Origin: Streptomyces cinerochromogenes | GTDB taxonomy: Bacteria > Actinomycetota > Actinomycetes > Streptomycetales > Streptomycetaceae | Assembly (NCBI RefSeq): GCF_014648635.1 | Contig: NZ_BMRM01000020.1 | Coordinates: 124,001 to 188,000, forward strand | DNA length: 64,000 bases | Direction: 5' to 3' | In this document: positions 8,160-15,992 of the stretch, piece after piece | How positions within the stretch are numbered: position 1 is the stretch's first letter | How the letters are laid out: each line of letters starts with the position of its first letter | The notes under the pieces: generated by a model | The model's input: only the letters and a program-made list of their open reading frames with translations | The model's database searches: none | Told to the model about the DNA's origin: nothing | Translations under genes and position numbers: made by a program

Positions 8160-8873
8160 TCAGGACCAGGTCGCCACCATGTACCCGACGCCGTACGGCG
8201 CGTCCTCGTACAGCAGGCTGCCGGTGAGGCCGGTCCCCTCGGCCGCGCCGGCCAGGATCTGCCAGGGGGCGCGGCCGGCCGCCTTCAGTTCCCGGGCCAG
8301 GCCGGGGTCCAGTGCCCGCAGGGCGGACACGTCGGCCGCTCCGAGGGCCCGGGCGGCCTCCGCGTCGAAGGGCGCCGCCCGCTCGTCCAGGTAACCGGGC
8401 GCCTTGAGCGTGCGGCAGGCGCTGCCGTCTCCCATGACCAGGAGGGCCACCCGGCCGGCCCGGCCGGCCAGCTCGCGCCCGGTCTCGGCGCACCGCTCCG
8501 GCTCCAGTGTGTCCGGGACGGCGAGTCCCTCGATCGGGGCGTCGCCCCAGCCGGTCCGCTCCAGCAGCCAGGCGGCGACGGCCAGCGAGGTCGGCAGCTC
8601 CCGCTCCGGGGCGGGGCGGCCGGCGGGCCCCAGGTGTACGTCCAGGTCGACCCCGAAGCCTCGGAAGGCACCCGGGGTGCCCTGCGGGTACCGGCCGAGC
8701 CCGCTCTGCCCGGCGGTACCGACGACCACCAGCAGGTCGGGTCGGGCGGCGGCGAGCACGCCGAGCGCGTCCGTGCAGGCCGCGCGCGCGGCGTCCAGTT
8801 CCGGGGCGGCGCCCGCGGCGACCTCGGGCACGAGCAGCGGCGGGCAGGGGCATACGGCGGCGGCGACAAGCAT
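8160..8873 (-). CDS. LigB-like (class III extradiol dioxygenase superfamily) protein, function unknown
   Basis: The 237-residue protein has the N-terminal LLVPEVA and LLVVVGTAGQ strands and overall length of the actinobacterial LigB-like family conserved between miaB and miaA. In dioxygenases of this fold the N-terminal motif contains a metal-binding His; here it reads CPCPPLLVPE, with Cys at the expected position, so iron-dependent ring cleavage is doubtful. Later sequence includes a VMGDGSAC segment. A TACGCT -10 box ends 7 nt before the ATG and there is no ribosome site, so the mRNA is probably leaderless. Synteny with tRNA-modification genes hints at a housekeeping role; the reaction is unknown. 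Confidence 0.7.
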   Translation of the reverse strand: MLVAAAVCPCPPLLVPEVAAGAAPELDAARAACTDALGVLAAARPDLLVVVGTAGQSGLGRYPQGTPGAFRGFGVDLDVHLGPAGRPAPERELPTSLAVAAWLLERTGWGDAPIEGLAVPDTLEPERCAETGRELAGRAGRVALLVMGDGSACRTLKAPGYLDERAAPFDAEAARALGAADVSALRALDPGLARELKAAGRAPWQILAGAAEGTGLTGSLLYEDAPYGVGYMVATWS

Positions 8874-8880
8874 GATCGGC

Positions 8881-8910
8881 AGCGTAACCCGGCGGGACGG
8901 CCGGGCGTCA
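8881..8910 (-). promoter_or_regulatory. Promoter of the LigB-like gene (leaderless)
   Basis: On the minus strand TGACGC (8905-8910) is followed after 18 bp by TACGCT (8881-8886), and the ATG comes 7 nt later. The arrangement predicts transcription starting at or one base before the start codon. Confidence 0.5.
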
Positions 8911-8940
8911 CTCCTGGATCAGCACGTCGGAACGCCGCCC

Positions 8941-9110
8941 GAGCCGGGCCGGAGCGCCGCCTGTCCTACGCTCCAGCGCCACCTGAGCCAGGCCGAAGCT
9001 CCGCCTGACCTACGCCCCAGCGCCACCTGAGCCAGGCCGGAGCACCGCCTGACCTACGCCCCAGCGCCACCTGACCCGGGCCGGAGCTTCGCCTGGCCTG
9101 ATTCGGAGCT
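8941..9110. repeat. 44-bp minisatellite, about 3.8 copies
   Basis: Tandem units start at 8941, 8985, 9029 and 9073, each beginning GAGCC or GACCC and containing GGCCGGAGC, CGCCTGACCTACG and CCCAGCGCCACCT. Units 2 and 3 differ at only a couple of positions and the fourth is truncated and diverged. The array fills most of the 346-bp gap between the LigB-like gene start and the miaB stop. The rest of the gap (9111-9219) shows no gene or clear hairpin to me. Confidence 0.93.
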
Positions 9111-9219
9111 ACGTCAACGCTGCGCCGAAGCGCCGTCCGAGCACGTCGATGAGGGCGATCCCCTCAGGACGGGCGCGACGGGCTCGGCCACCGCCGGTCA
9201 CGGACCGTGCGACAGGCCG

Positions 9220-10749
9220 TCAGTCGCAGCCGCAGCCGCTCCCCGTCGCCACCGGCAGCGGAGCCGGGGCGCCGATCCCGGGAAGGCCGAGCATGACGCC
9301 CGCCGGCTTGGCGGCCGCCGCGGCGTTGCGCTTCTCCCAGGCGTCCCCCGCGCGCGTGCGGCGCACGTCGAGGACCGGGCCCTCGGCGAGGAGGTGGTGC
9401 GGGGCGGCGTACGTCACCTCGACCGTGACCACGTCACCGGGGCGGACCTCCTGGTCCGGCTTGGTGAAGTGGACGAGGCGGTTGTCGGGGGCGCGGCCGG
9501 AGAGGCGGTGGGTGGCGCCGTCCTTGCGGCCCTCGCCCTCGGCGACCATCAGTTCCAGGGTGCGGCCGACCTGCTTCTTGTTCTCCTCCCAGGAGATGTC
9601 CTCCTGGAGGGCGACCAGTCGCTCGTAACGCGCCTGGACGACCTCCTTGGGGATCTGGTTCTCCATGGTCGCGGCGGGGGTGCCGGGGCGCTTGGAGTAC
9701 TGGAAGGTGAAGGCCTGCGCGAAGCGGGCCTCGCGGACGACGTGCAGGGTCTGCTCGAAGTCCTCCTCGGTCTCGCCGGGGAAGCCCACGATGATGTCGG
9801 TGGTGATCGCGGCGTGCGGGATGGCGGCGCGCACCTTCTCGATGATCCCCAGGTAGCGCTCCTGCCGGTAGGAGCGGCGCATCGCCTTCAGGACGGTGTC
9901 CGAGCCGGACTGCAGCGGCATGTGCAGCTGGGGCATCACGTTCGGCGTCTCGGCCATGGCCGCGATCACGTCGTCGGTGAAGTCACGGGGGTGCGGGGAG
10001 GTGAAGCGGACCCGCTCCAGGCCCTCGATGTTCCCGCAGGCCCGCAGCAGCTTGCTGAAGGCCTCGCGGTCGCCGATGTCGGAGCCGTAGGCGTTGACGT
10101 TCTGGCCGAGCAGGGTGATCTCGGAGACGCCCTCGCCGACGAGGGTCTCGATCTCGGCGAGGATGTCACCGGGGCGGCGGTCCTTCTCCTTGCCGCGCAG
10201 CGCCGGGACGATACAGAACGTGCAGGTGTTGTTGCAGCCGACGGAGATCGACACCCAGGCCGCGTACGCGCTCTCGCGGCGGGTCGGCAGCGTGGAGGGG
10301 AAGGCCTCCAGGGACTCGGCGATCTCGACCTGCGCCTCCTCCTGCACGCGGGCGCGCTCCAGCAGGACGGGCAGCTTGCCGATGTTGTGCGTGCCGAAGA
10401 CGACGTCCACCCAGGGCGCCTTCTTCACGATCGTGTCGCGGTCCTTCTGCGCGAGGCAGCCGCCGACCGCGATCTGCATGCCGGGGCGCGAGGCCTTCTT
10501 CGGCGCGAGCCGGCCGAGGTTGCCGTACAGCCGGTTGTCGGCGTTCTCCCGGACCGCGCACGTGTTGAAGACGACGACGTCCGCGTCGCCGTCCGAGCCC
10601 TCGGGGGCCCGCACGTACCCGGCGTCCTCCAGCAGACCGGCCAATCGCTCGGAGTCGTGGACGTTCATCTGGCACCCGTAGGTGCGGATCTCGTAACTCT
10701 TGGGGGTGGGAACGTCCACTGCCGGGCTCCGGTCGCTGCTGCTGGTCAT
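9220..10749 (-). CDS. miaB: tRNA-2-methylthio-N6-dimethylallyladenosine synthase MiaB
   Basis: A radical-SAM methylthiotransferase that converts i6A37, the product of MiaA, to ms2i6A37. The 509-residue protein has the three UPF0004 cysteines for the auxiliary cluster (TYGCQMN, FNTCAVREN, VGGCLAQKD), the radical-SAM motif CNNTCTFC near residue 178, and a C-terminal TRAM domain (HRLSGRAPDNRLVHF onwards). It ends in GCGCD. The frame extends 40 codons upstream, but the ATG at 10749 gives the usual N-terminus. A TACCCT box ends 6 nt before that ATG, so a leaderless transcript is likely; the GGAAG next to the ATG is too close for a standard ribosome site. Confidence 0.95.
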   Translation of the reverse strand: MTSSSDRSPAVDVPTPKSYEIRTYGCQMNVHDSERLAGLLEDAGYVRAPEGSDGDADVVVFNTCAVRENADNRLYGNLGRLAPKKASRPGMQIAVGGCLAQKDRDTIVKKAPWVDVVFGTHNIGKLPVLLERARVQEEAQVEIAESLEAFPSTLPTRRESAYAAWVSISVGCNNTCTFCIVPALRGKEKDRRPGDILAEIETLVGEGVSEITLLGQNVNAYGSDIGDREAFSKLLRACGNIEGLERVRFTSPHPRDFTDDVIAAMAETPNVMPQLHMPLQSGSDTVLKAMRRSYRQERYLGIIEKVRAAIPHAAITTDIIVGFPGETEEDFEQTLHVVREARFAQAFTFQYSKRPGTPAATMENQIPKEVVQARYERLVALQEDISWEENKKQVGRTLELMVAEGEGRKDGATHRLSGRAPDNRLVHFTKPDQEVRPGDVVTVEVTYAAPHHLLAEGPVLDVRRTRAGDAWEKRNAAAAAKPAGVMLGLPGIGAPAPLPVATGSGCGCD

Positions 10750-10755
10750 GCTTCC

Positions 10756-10761
10756 AGGGTA
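10756..10761 (-). promoter_or_regulatory. -10 box for leaderless miaB
   Basis: TACCCT on the minus strand lies 6 nt upstream of the miaB ATG. Spacing matches other leaderless candidates in this window. No good -35 is evident. Confidence 0.4.
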
Positions 10762-10910
10762 GGTGGTGCCGGAAGGCACTCCGCCCGCCTCGTCCGGACG
10801 GGCCGCCACCGGGGCCCCGGGCCGCCGCCCGTGCCCGGCAGGGGAAGGATTTCGCCAAAGGGAGACCAAAAGGCCGGGCAGACGTGTTCAAAGGGGTGCG
10901 TGACCTGCTT

Positions 10911-10927
10911 AGGTGTGAGCCACACCT
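10911..10927. promoter_or_regulatory. Inverted repeat upstream of the ImmA-like gene, possible operator
   Basis: AGGTGTG-AGC-CACACCT, a perfect 7-bp dyad with a 3-nt centre, lies 20 bp before the preferred start of the metalloprotease gene. It sits in the 5' part of the longest reading frame, which argues for a downstream start. It is not an iron box: the half-site spacing differs from TTAGGTTAGGCTCACCTAA. Confidence 0.5.
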
Positions 10928-10946
10928 TGTCCGCTGGAGACGGGAA

Positions 10947-11516
10947 GTGGTTTCTCGCCCGGGAGTTGGAGATTTGGCCATCCGCGTACGACAGGTGAGG
11001 AGATCCGGGGAGTTCGCCGCGCTGCAGCGCCGGTGTGCCGCGATTCTGCGTGATCTCGGAGTACCTCGGTCGCTGTCCCTGGACGCGGTCTGTGCGCGGG
11101 TGGAGGAACTCAGAGGCCGTCCGCTCGTGCTGCGGGAACTGCCCGAGGAGGCGGCGGCGACCGGCGCCTGCGGGCTCTGGCTGGGCACGGACAACGCCGA
11201 CTACGTGTTCTACGAGGCCCGGACCGCCCCGCTCCACCGCGAGCACATCATCCTCCACGAGATCGGCCATGTGCTGTGCGACCACCACCGGAGCATCACG
11301 GACGACGGTGACGGTCCGACGGACCGCCTCCTCGAGGGCCTCCAGCCGCACCTGGTCCGGCGGGTGATGGCCAGGACCAGTTACACGACGACCGAGGAGC
11401 AGGAGGCCGAGATGATCGCCAGCCTCATCCAGAGCGCCGGGACGGCCGGTCCGGTCGCCGGCCCGCTGGGGCGGCTCGGCGCGTTCCTCGGAGTGACGGC
11501 GGACGCCGATGAGTGA
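10947..11516 (+). CDS. ImmA/IrrE-like metallopeptidase
   Basis: The product carries the zinc-protease motif HEIGH in EHIILHEIGHVLCDHH at about residues 103-118 and an EEQEAEM segment that can supply the third ligand, as in the ImmA/IrrE family. These proteases typically cleave repressor-like partners. The frame is open from a GTG at 10884, but that start lies upstream of a perfect dyad. A GTG at 10947 has GGAG 7 nt upstream and a TTG at 10974 has GGGAG 8 nt upstream; I prefer 10947. It overlaps the next gene by 8 nt and is surely cotranslated with it. No Xre-type regulator is adjacent, so its target is unclear. Length here is 189 residues. Confidence 0.75.
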   Translation: MVSRPGVGDLAIRVRQVRRSGEFAALQRRCAAILRDLGVPRSLSLDAVCARVEELRGRPLVLRELPEEAAATGACGLWLGTDNADYVFYEARTAPLHREHIILHEIGHVLCDHHRSITDDGDGPTDRLLEGLQPHLVRRVMARTSYTTTEEQEAEMIASLIQSAGTAGPVAGPLGRLGAFLGVTADADE

Positions 11517-12663
11517 GCTGGCGGCGCACGTCGGACTCGCCAGCGTCCTCGTCCTGTGGTTCGCCCTGGTCTGGCGGGCCCGGCCCGCGCTGCGCCAGCC
11601 CAGCCTGCGCGGACTCTGGCTCACCGTCCTGGCCGCGACCACCGCGATCACCCTCTTCCAGCCCCAGGTCGTCGCCTGGCTCACGTCCGCCGGCGTCGAC
11701 GTGCACACCGTGTCCCTCGTCCGCAACCTGATCGGCGTGCTCAGCGCGGGACTGGTCCTGCTGTTCGTGATCGACTCGAGCCGCACTCCGCGTCTGCGCC
11801 TCCTGGTGGCGGTGGGGATGACGGCCGCTCTGGTCTCGCTGCTCGTTCTCGACCTGCTGCAGGTCGACCACGGGGGCGCGGGGGCGGCGGCCGCCCAGCG
11901 GCCCGCGTCCGCCTCCTCCGCCTACTGGCTGATCCTCATCGCCGCCCACCTCGCCGGGGACGCCGTCGCCGTCGTGGTCTGCTGGGGGTACAGCCTGCGG
12001 ACGACCGAGCGCGACCTCGTCTGGTCCCTGCGGCTGTTCGCGGCGGGCAGCGTGCTCGCCCTCGTCTTCTGGTCCGGATATCTGTTCCACCTCTACGACC
12101 CCGCCCCCCGGCTGCTGCCCTACCTGTCCGTGGTCATGGGTGTGCACGGCTTCCTGCGGGCGGCGTCGCTGCTGGTCCCGTCCGCGACCGCGCTGGCCCG
12201 GTCGGCCACCGCGCTGCGGACCACATGGCGGCTGTGGCCGCTGTGGCGCGACCTGGTGACGGCGGTGCCCCATGTGGCCCTCGCCCGGCCGCGGCGGACG
12301 CGGCTCCAGGAAGTCCTGTGGCCGCGGTATCCGCCGACGCTGCTGGCACACCGGCAGACCATCGAGACGTACGACGCGCTGCTCACGCTGCAGCAGTACG
12401 TCCAGCCCGACGCCTACGAGCGGGCCCACCGGCTCGCCCGGCAGGCGGGCGTACGGGACGACCGCCTCGCGTGCGCGGCGCTCGCCGGGGTGGTGGGGCA
12501 GGCCCGGCGGGCCGTCCTGGTCGGCGTACCCCCGTCCTCCGTGTCCCACCCGCTGCCCGGGGTGACTCACGGCAGCTCCGAGACCCTGCTGGGAATCGCC
12601 CGGATGTGGCCGTCCATGACGAACCTGCTGCCCTGCCGGGAGAGGTCGGCCTCGGCGCAGTAA
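11509..12663 (+). CDS. MAB_1171c-type membrane protein paired with the metalloprotease
   Basis: The 384-residue protein has about seven N-terminal membrane segments (residues 5-230; for example VGLASVLVLWFALVW, LVRNLIGVLSAGLVLLFVI, WLILIAAHLAGDAVAVVVCW). A soluble C-terminal domain of about 140 residues includes LWRDLVTAVPHVALARP. This matches the 'MAB_1171c family putative transporter' found beside ImmA-like proteins in many actinobacteria. The transporter label is weakly founded; a membrane receptor or sensor whose partner is the protease is as likely. Start ATG overlaps the protease stop region by 8 nt. A 19-bp tandem repeat begins directly after its stop codon. Confidence 0.72.
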   Translation: MSELAAHVGLASVLVLWFALVWRARPALRQPSLRGLWLTVLAATTAITLFQPQVVAWLTSAGVDVHTVSLVRNLIGVLSAGLVLLFVIDSSRTPRLRLLVAVGMTAALVSLLVLDLLQVDHGGAGAAAAQRPASASSAYWLILIAAHLAGDAVAVVVCWGYSLRTTERDLVWSLRLFAAGSVLALVFWSGYLFHLYDPAPRLLPYLSVVMGVHGFLRAASLLVPSATALARSATALRTTWRLWPLWRDLVTAVPHVALARPRRTRLQEVLWPRYPPTLLAHRQTIETYDALLTLQQYVQPDAYERAHRLARQAGVRDDRLACAALAGVVGQARRAVLVGVPPSSVSHPLPGVTHGSSETLLGIARMWPSMTNLLPCRERSASAQ

Positions 12664-12664
12664 G

Positions 12665-12740
12665 GCAGTAAGGCTGCCGCAGGGCAGTAGGGCTGCCGCA
12701 GGGCAGTAGGGCTGCCGCTGGACAGTAGGGCTGCCGTAGG
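12665..12740. repeat. 19-bp tandem repeat, four units, each a small hairpin
   Basis: Units GCAGTAGGGCTGCCGCAGG at 12665, 12684, 12703 and 12722, with 1-4 differences. Each contains a small inverted repeat whose arms are CAG or GGCAG and CTG or CTGCC. The array starts 2 bp after the stop of the MAB_1171c-type gene, facing the convergent SDR gene, so it may act as a repeated transcription stop. Confidence 0.93.
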
Positions 12741-12822
12741 GCTGAGGCGTCTGGGGCGGGGCTGGGGGCCCGGGAGACAGGGAGGGCCGACTGGCACCCG
12801 GGGGCCCGCCTCCGCCAGACCC

Positions 12823-13635
12823 CTAGGCCTCCCGCGGTGTGATCCGGAAGTCGAAGGCGAGGGTCCCGGGGTCCAGTGCGGTCGCACCGCCGTCGACGGT
12901 GAGCACGGCCCCGTTGACGTACGACGCCGCCGGCGACAGCAGCCAGCTGATCGCCTCGGCGACCTCGCGCGGTTCGCCCGGGCGTCCCTGGGGCAGCAGC
13001 CGGGTCGCCTCCTCGTAACCGGCCTCCACCCCGCCGCCCGGAAGCTCGGCCTCCTCGGCGAAGCGCGCCATGCGGCGGTCGGCCATCTCGGTCCGCACCC
13101 AGCCGGGGCACACGATGTTGGCCCGCACGCCCTGCCGCCCGTAGTCGACGGCGACGGAGCGGCACAGCTGGAGCAGGGCCGCCTTGGAGGTGGCGTACGG
13201 GGCGTTGCTCGTGCCGTTGCGGAGCGCGGACACCGAGGCGACCGCGACCACCGAGCCGGCGGACTCCAGCAGGTGCGGGATGGCGGCGCGGAGCAGGAGC
13301 AGCGGGCCGGTCAGGTTGGTCCGCATCACCTCGTCCCAGTCCCGCAGCGACATGTCGCCGACGGCTCCCCCGCGTCCGATGCCCGCGTTCAGCACCAGCC
13401 CGTCGAGCCGTCCGTACGCGGTCAGGGCGGCCTGGACGAGCCCCTCGGCCGCGTCGGGGTCGCCCACGTCGGACGGGTGTGCCAGCGCCCCCGTCTCCTG
13501 CGCGAGACGCTGCAGGGGCTCGGCCCGCCGCCCGGAGACGACCACATGGTGACCCGCCTCGCTCAGCAGCCGGGCGGTGGCCTGCCCGATGCCCGAGCCT
13601 CCGCCGGTCACGACGACAACCCGCTTGTCCTCCAC
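12823..13635 (-). CDS. SDR-family oxidoreductase
   Basis: The 270-residue protein is a classical short-chain dehydrogenase. It has the nucleotide motif TGGGSGIG at residues 10-17, LNAGIG near 82, the catalytic Ser in VASVSAL and YATSK (about residues 147-151), then CPGWVRTEM. It ends with NGAVLTVDGG, the usual C-terminal motif. The Arg after the first strand (SGRRAEP) favours NADP(H). Substrate cannot be inferred. It is monocistronic, convergent with the upstream membrane-protein gene and divergent from the GH18 gene. Confidence 0.85.
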   Translation of the reverse strand: MEDKRVVVVTGGGSGIGQATARLLSEAGHHVVVSGRRAEPLQRLAQETGALAHPSDVGDPDAAEGLVQAALTAYGRLDGLVLNAGIGRGGAVGDMSLRDWDEVMRTNLTGPLLLLRAAIPHLLESAGSVVAVASVSALRNGTSNAPYATSKAALLQLCRSVAVDYGRQGVRANIVCPGWVRTEMADRRMARFAEEAELPGGGVEAGYEEATRLLPQGRPGEPREVAEAISWLLSPAASYVNGAVLTVDGGATALDPGTLAFDFRITPREA

Positions 13636-13837
13636 CGCAGTTCAGGCCCTTTCCCCGAGATCGACCGGTCCGGCCGGATTGACGAGACCGCCTGGAACGC
13701 CAGGCGCCTTGAGCTTATTAGCCCACTGATCCACTGGTGACGACTTCCAGCCAGCGTCCGCGCCGGTCGCACGGGAGGCGTGCCGAACAGGGCCGCCGCA
13801 TCCGCCAACGCCCTTCCCTCACTTCTTACTTCACACC

Positions 13838-13866
13838 TTGACGCAAGTGGTCTGGACCTCTAGCTT
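13838..13866 (+). promoter_or_regulatory. Promoter with DasR-type operator (dre) in its spacer
   Basis: TTGACG (13838-13843), a 17-bp spacer and TAGCTT (13861-13866) form a good promoter about 50 bp before the secreted GH18 gene. From 13846 to 13861 lies AGTGGTCTGGACCTCT, which differs at 2 of 16 positions from the dre consensus AGTGGTCTAGACCACT recalled for DasR, the GlcNAc-responsive repressor of chitin genes. A repressor there would block the polymerase directly. Confidence 0.72.
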
Positions 13867-13914
13867 CTCGGGGCGACCACCCCACCACCCCCCACGAGAG
13901 GCGGGCCCCCACCC

Positions 13915-15291
13915 ATGCCCCGAGCCAGATCCCTGCCCGTGTCCGCGTCCACCGCGCTCGCGGTCACCGCTCTCACCCTGTCCGCCGGCCTGTTCGCCGC
14001 CTCCCCCGCCCAGGCGGCCACCGGCACCATCACCGGCCTCGCCGGCAAGTGCCTCGACGTCGCCGGCGCCGACTCCGCGGACGGCACGCCCGTACAGCTC
14101 TACGACTGCAACGGCACCGCCGCCCAGCAGTGGACCGTCGGCAGCGACGGCACGATCCGCGCCCTCGGCAAGTGCCTGGACGTCACCGGCAACTCGACCG
14201 CCGACGGCGCCAAGGCACAGCTGTGGACGTGCACCGGCGGCGCCAACCAGAAGTGGACCGTCACCGCCGCCCACGACATCGTCAACCCGCAGGCCGACAA
14301 GTGCCTGGACGTCACCGGCAACACCTCCGCCAACGGCACCCGTACACAGATCTGGAGCTGCACCGGCGCCGCCAACCAGAAGTGGAACGCGCCCGCGGCC
14401 GGCGGCGGCACCACCCCTTCCGCGCCGATGGCCGTGGCGCCGTACCTCTACAACGGCTGGGGCAGCCCGCCCAGCCCCACCACGATCACCCGGGCGACCG
14501 GCGTGAAGTGGTTCACCCTGGCCTTCGTGCTCAGCAACGGCTACTGCACCCCCCAGTGGGACGGCAGCCGTCCGCTGACCGGCGGGGTGGACCAGCAGAC
14601 CGTCGACACCGTGCGGGCGAACGGCGGTGACGTCATCCCGTCCTTCGGCGGCTACAGCGGCAACAAACTGGAGAGTTCCTGCTCCAGCGCCGGCGAACTC
14701 GCCGCCGCCTACCAGAAGGTCGTCAACGCCTACGGCCTGAAGGCGATCGACATCGACCTGGAGGCCGACGCCTACAGCAACGGCACCGTCCAGCAGCGCA
14801 CGGTCGACGCGCTGAAGACCGTGAAGGCGAACAACCCGGGGCTGAAGGTGTACATCACCATCGGCACCGGGCAGAGCGGGCCCGACACCAGCCTCATCAA
14901 CCGGGCCGCCGCCTCCGGGCTGACCGTCGACGCCTGGGCCGTCATGCCGTTCGACTTCGGCGGCGCCGGACAGAACATGGGCAACCTGACCGTGCAGGCG
15001 GCCGAGGGCCTGAAGAACGCGCTGAAGGCCGCGTACCACTACAGCGACGACCAGGCTTACCGGGACATGGGCATCTCCTCCATGAACGGCATCACCGACC
15101 AGAACGAGACCGTCACGGTGGCCGACTTCCGCACCATCCTCGGCTACGCCCAGCAGCACCACCTGGCCCGGCTGACGTTCTGGTCCGCCAACCGGGACCG
15201 CCCCTGCACCGGCGGCCCCGCCGACAGCTGCTCCGGCGTCGGCCAGTCCGACTGGGACTACACCCGCGTCTTCGCCGCCTACACCGGCTGA
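13915..15291 (+). CDS. Secreted glycosyl hydrolase, ricin-type lectin domain plus GH18-like domain
   Basis: The 458-residue protein has a signal peptide (residues 1-35, ending SPAQAA). A ricin B-type carbohydrate-binding domain (about 38-158) shows three repeats of GKCLDV and QxW. A Gly/Thr linker leads to a GH18-like barrel (about 170-458). The barrel's catalytic motif reads KAIDIDLEAD: the DxDxE core and catalytic Glu are present, but the first Asp of DxxDxDxE is Lys. Related actinobacterial proteins are called chitinases. With the dre-type operator upstream, a role in chitin or other glycan breakdown outside the cell is likely. A GAGAGG-type ribosome site precedes the ATG. Confidence 0.85.
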   Translation: MPRARSLPVSASTALAVTALTLSAGLFAASPAQAATGTITGLAGKCLDVAGADSADGTPVQLYDCNGTAAQQWTVGSDGTIRALGKCLDVTGNSTADGAKAQLWTCTGGANQKWTVTAAHDIVNPQADKCLDVTGNTSANGTRTQIWSCTGAANQKWNAPAAGGGTTPSAPMAVAPYLYNGWGSPPSPTTITRATGVKWFTLAFVLSNGYCTPQWDGSRPLTGGVDQQTVDTVRANGGDVIPSFGGYSGNKLESSCSSAGELAAAYQKVVNAYGLKAIDIDLEADAYSNGTVQQRTVDALKTVKANNPGLKVYITIGTGQSGPDTSLINRAAASGLTVDAWAVMPFDFGGAGQNMGNLTVQAAEGLKNALKAAYHYSDDQAYRDMGISSMNGITDQNETVTVADFRTILGYAQQHHLARLTFWSANRDRPCTGGPADSCSGVGQSDWDYTRVFAAYTG

Positions 15292-15348
15292 CGCCACCGG
15301 GCTCGGGCTCGGCAGCACACCGTTCACCCGCGGCCCGCCCGGCCCGGC

Positions 15349-15981
15349 TCAGTCCCCGGTGGCCAGCTGGTGCAGGGCGGTGACCGTCTTCCAGTTGCGG
15401 GTCGTGGCCCGCATGCCGAGGCGGCGCTCGATGAAGGAATTGTTGAGCTTGGTCCTGCCGTAGCCGTCGGGGACGTGCAGGTGGATCTCGTCGCCGACCA
15501 GGGTGAACACGCCGGTCTCGCCGGCCGGCACCTCCAGGCGGGCGGCCTGCTCGGCGGTCGGTGCCTCGGCGAGGAAGGTGACGTGCAGCTTGGCCGGGTC
15601 GTCCTCGCGGTCCAGGTACGGGTTGGCGGCGAGGGTACGGGCCAGGGAGTCGCACGAGCGCAGCAGGACCGTGACGGACACACCGAGGTCGTCGGCGATC
15701 CGCTGCTCGATGCGCGCGGCGAGTTCCGCGGGGCGGGGCTGCCGGGCGCCCGTGGTGCCGGAAGCACCGGGAGTGCCGGAGACGCCGGGAGTGCCGGAGG
15801 AACCGGGGGTGCCGGAGGAACCGGGGGTGCCGGGGATGCCGAACACCACGTTCCCGCTCTGCAGGTAGGTCTGTACGGCTTCGAACCCCATGTCGGCGAA
15901 CAGGGCGCGGAGGTCCTTCATCGCGATCCTCGCGCTGCCGCCGACGTTGACCCCGCGCAGCAGCGCGATGTGCTTCGTCAT
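15349..15981 (-). CDS. DUF1697 protein with a collagen-like insert
   Basis: The 210-residue protein starts MTKHIALLRGVNVGGSARI and continues LQSGNVVF, LDREDDPAKLHVTF and KLNNSFIERRLG, all typical of DUF1697, a small family of unknown function. Between the SGNVVF strand (about residue 47) and the next helix (about residue 80) sits an insert of five-residue GTPGSS/GTPGVS-type repeats ending GTTGAR. It is encoded by 15-bp tandem repeats. Family members are usually about 180 residues, so the insert accounts for the extra length. It is convergent with the GH18 gene. Confidence 0.85.
   Translation of the reverse strand: MTKHIALLRGVNVGGSARIAMKDLRALFADMGFEAVQTYLQSGNVVFGIPGTPGSSGTPGSSGTPGVSGTPGASGTTGARQPRPAELAARIEQRIADDLGVSVTVLLRSCDSLARTLAANPYLDREDDPAKLHVTFLAEAPTAEQAARLEVPAGETGVFTLVGDEIHLHVPDGYGRTKLNNSFIERRLGMRATTRNWKTVTALHQLATGD
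15745..15840. repeat. In-frame 15-bp tandem repeat coding for collagen-like GTPGS units
   Basis: About six units of 15 bp (GAACCGGGGGTGCCG type) encode GTPGSS/GTPGVS/GTPGAS repeats inside the DUF1697 protein. Two neighbouring units are identical, so copy number probably varies between strains. Confidence 0.88.
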
Positions 15982-15992
15982 GGCCCCAACCT

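Noticed and set aside
8941..9110. Possible CRISPR array
   Set aside because: Units are contiguous with no unique spacers and there are no cas genes.
10911..10927. Iron-box (DmdR/IdeR) site
   Set aside because: The AGGT/ACCT half-sites are present but the spacing and centre do not fit the 19-bp consensus.
12567..12887. Small minus-strand frame with repeated SPTALRQPYC
   Set aside because: It is the translation of the 19-bp non-coding tandem repeat; no ribosome site and poor codon bias.
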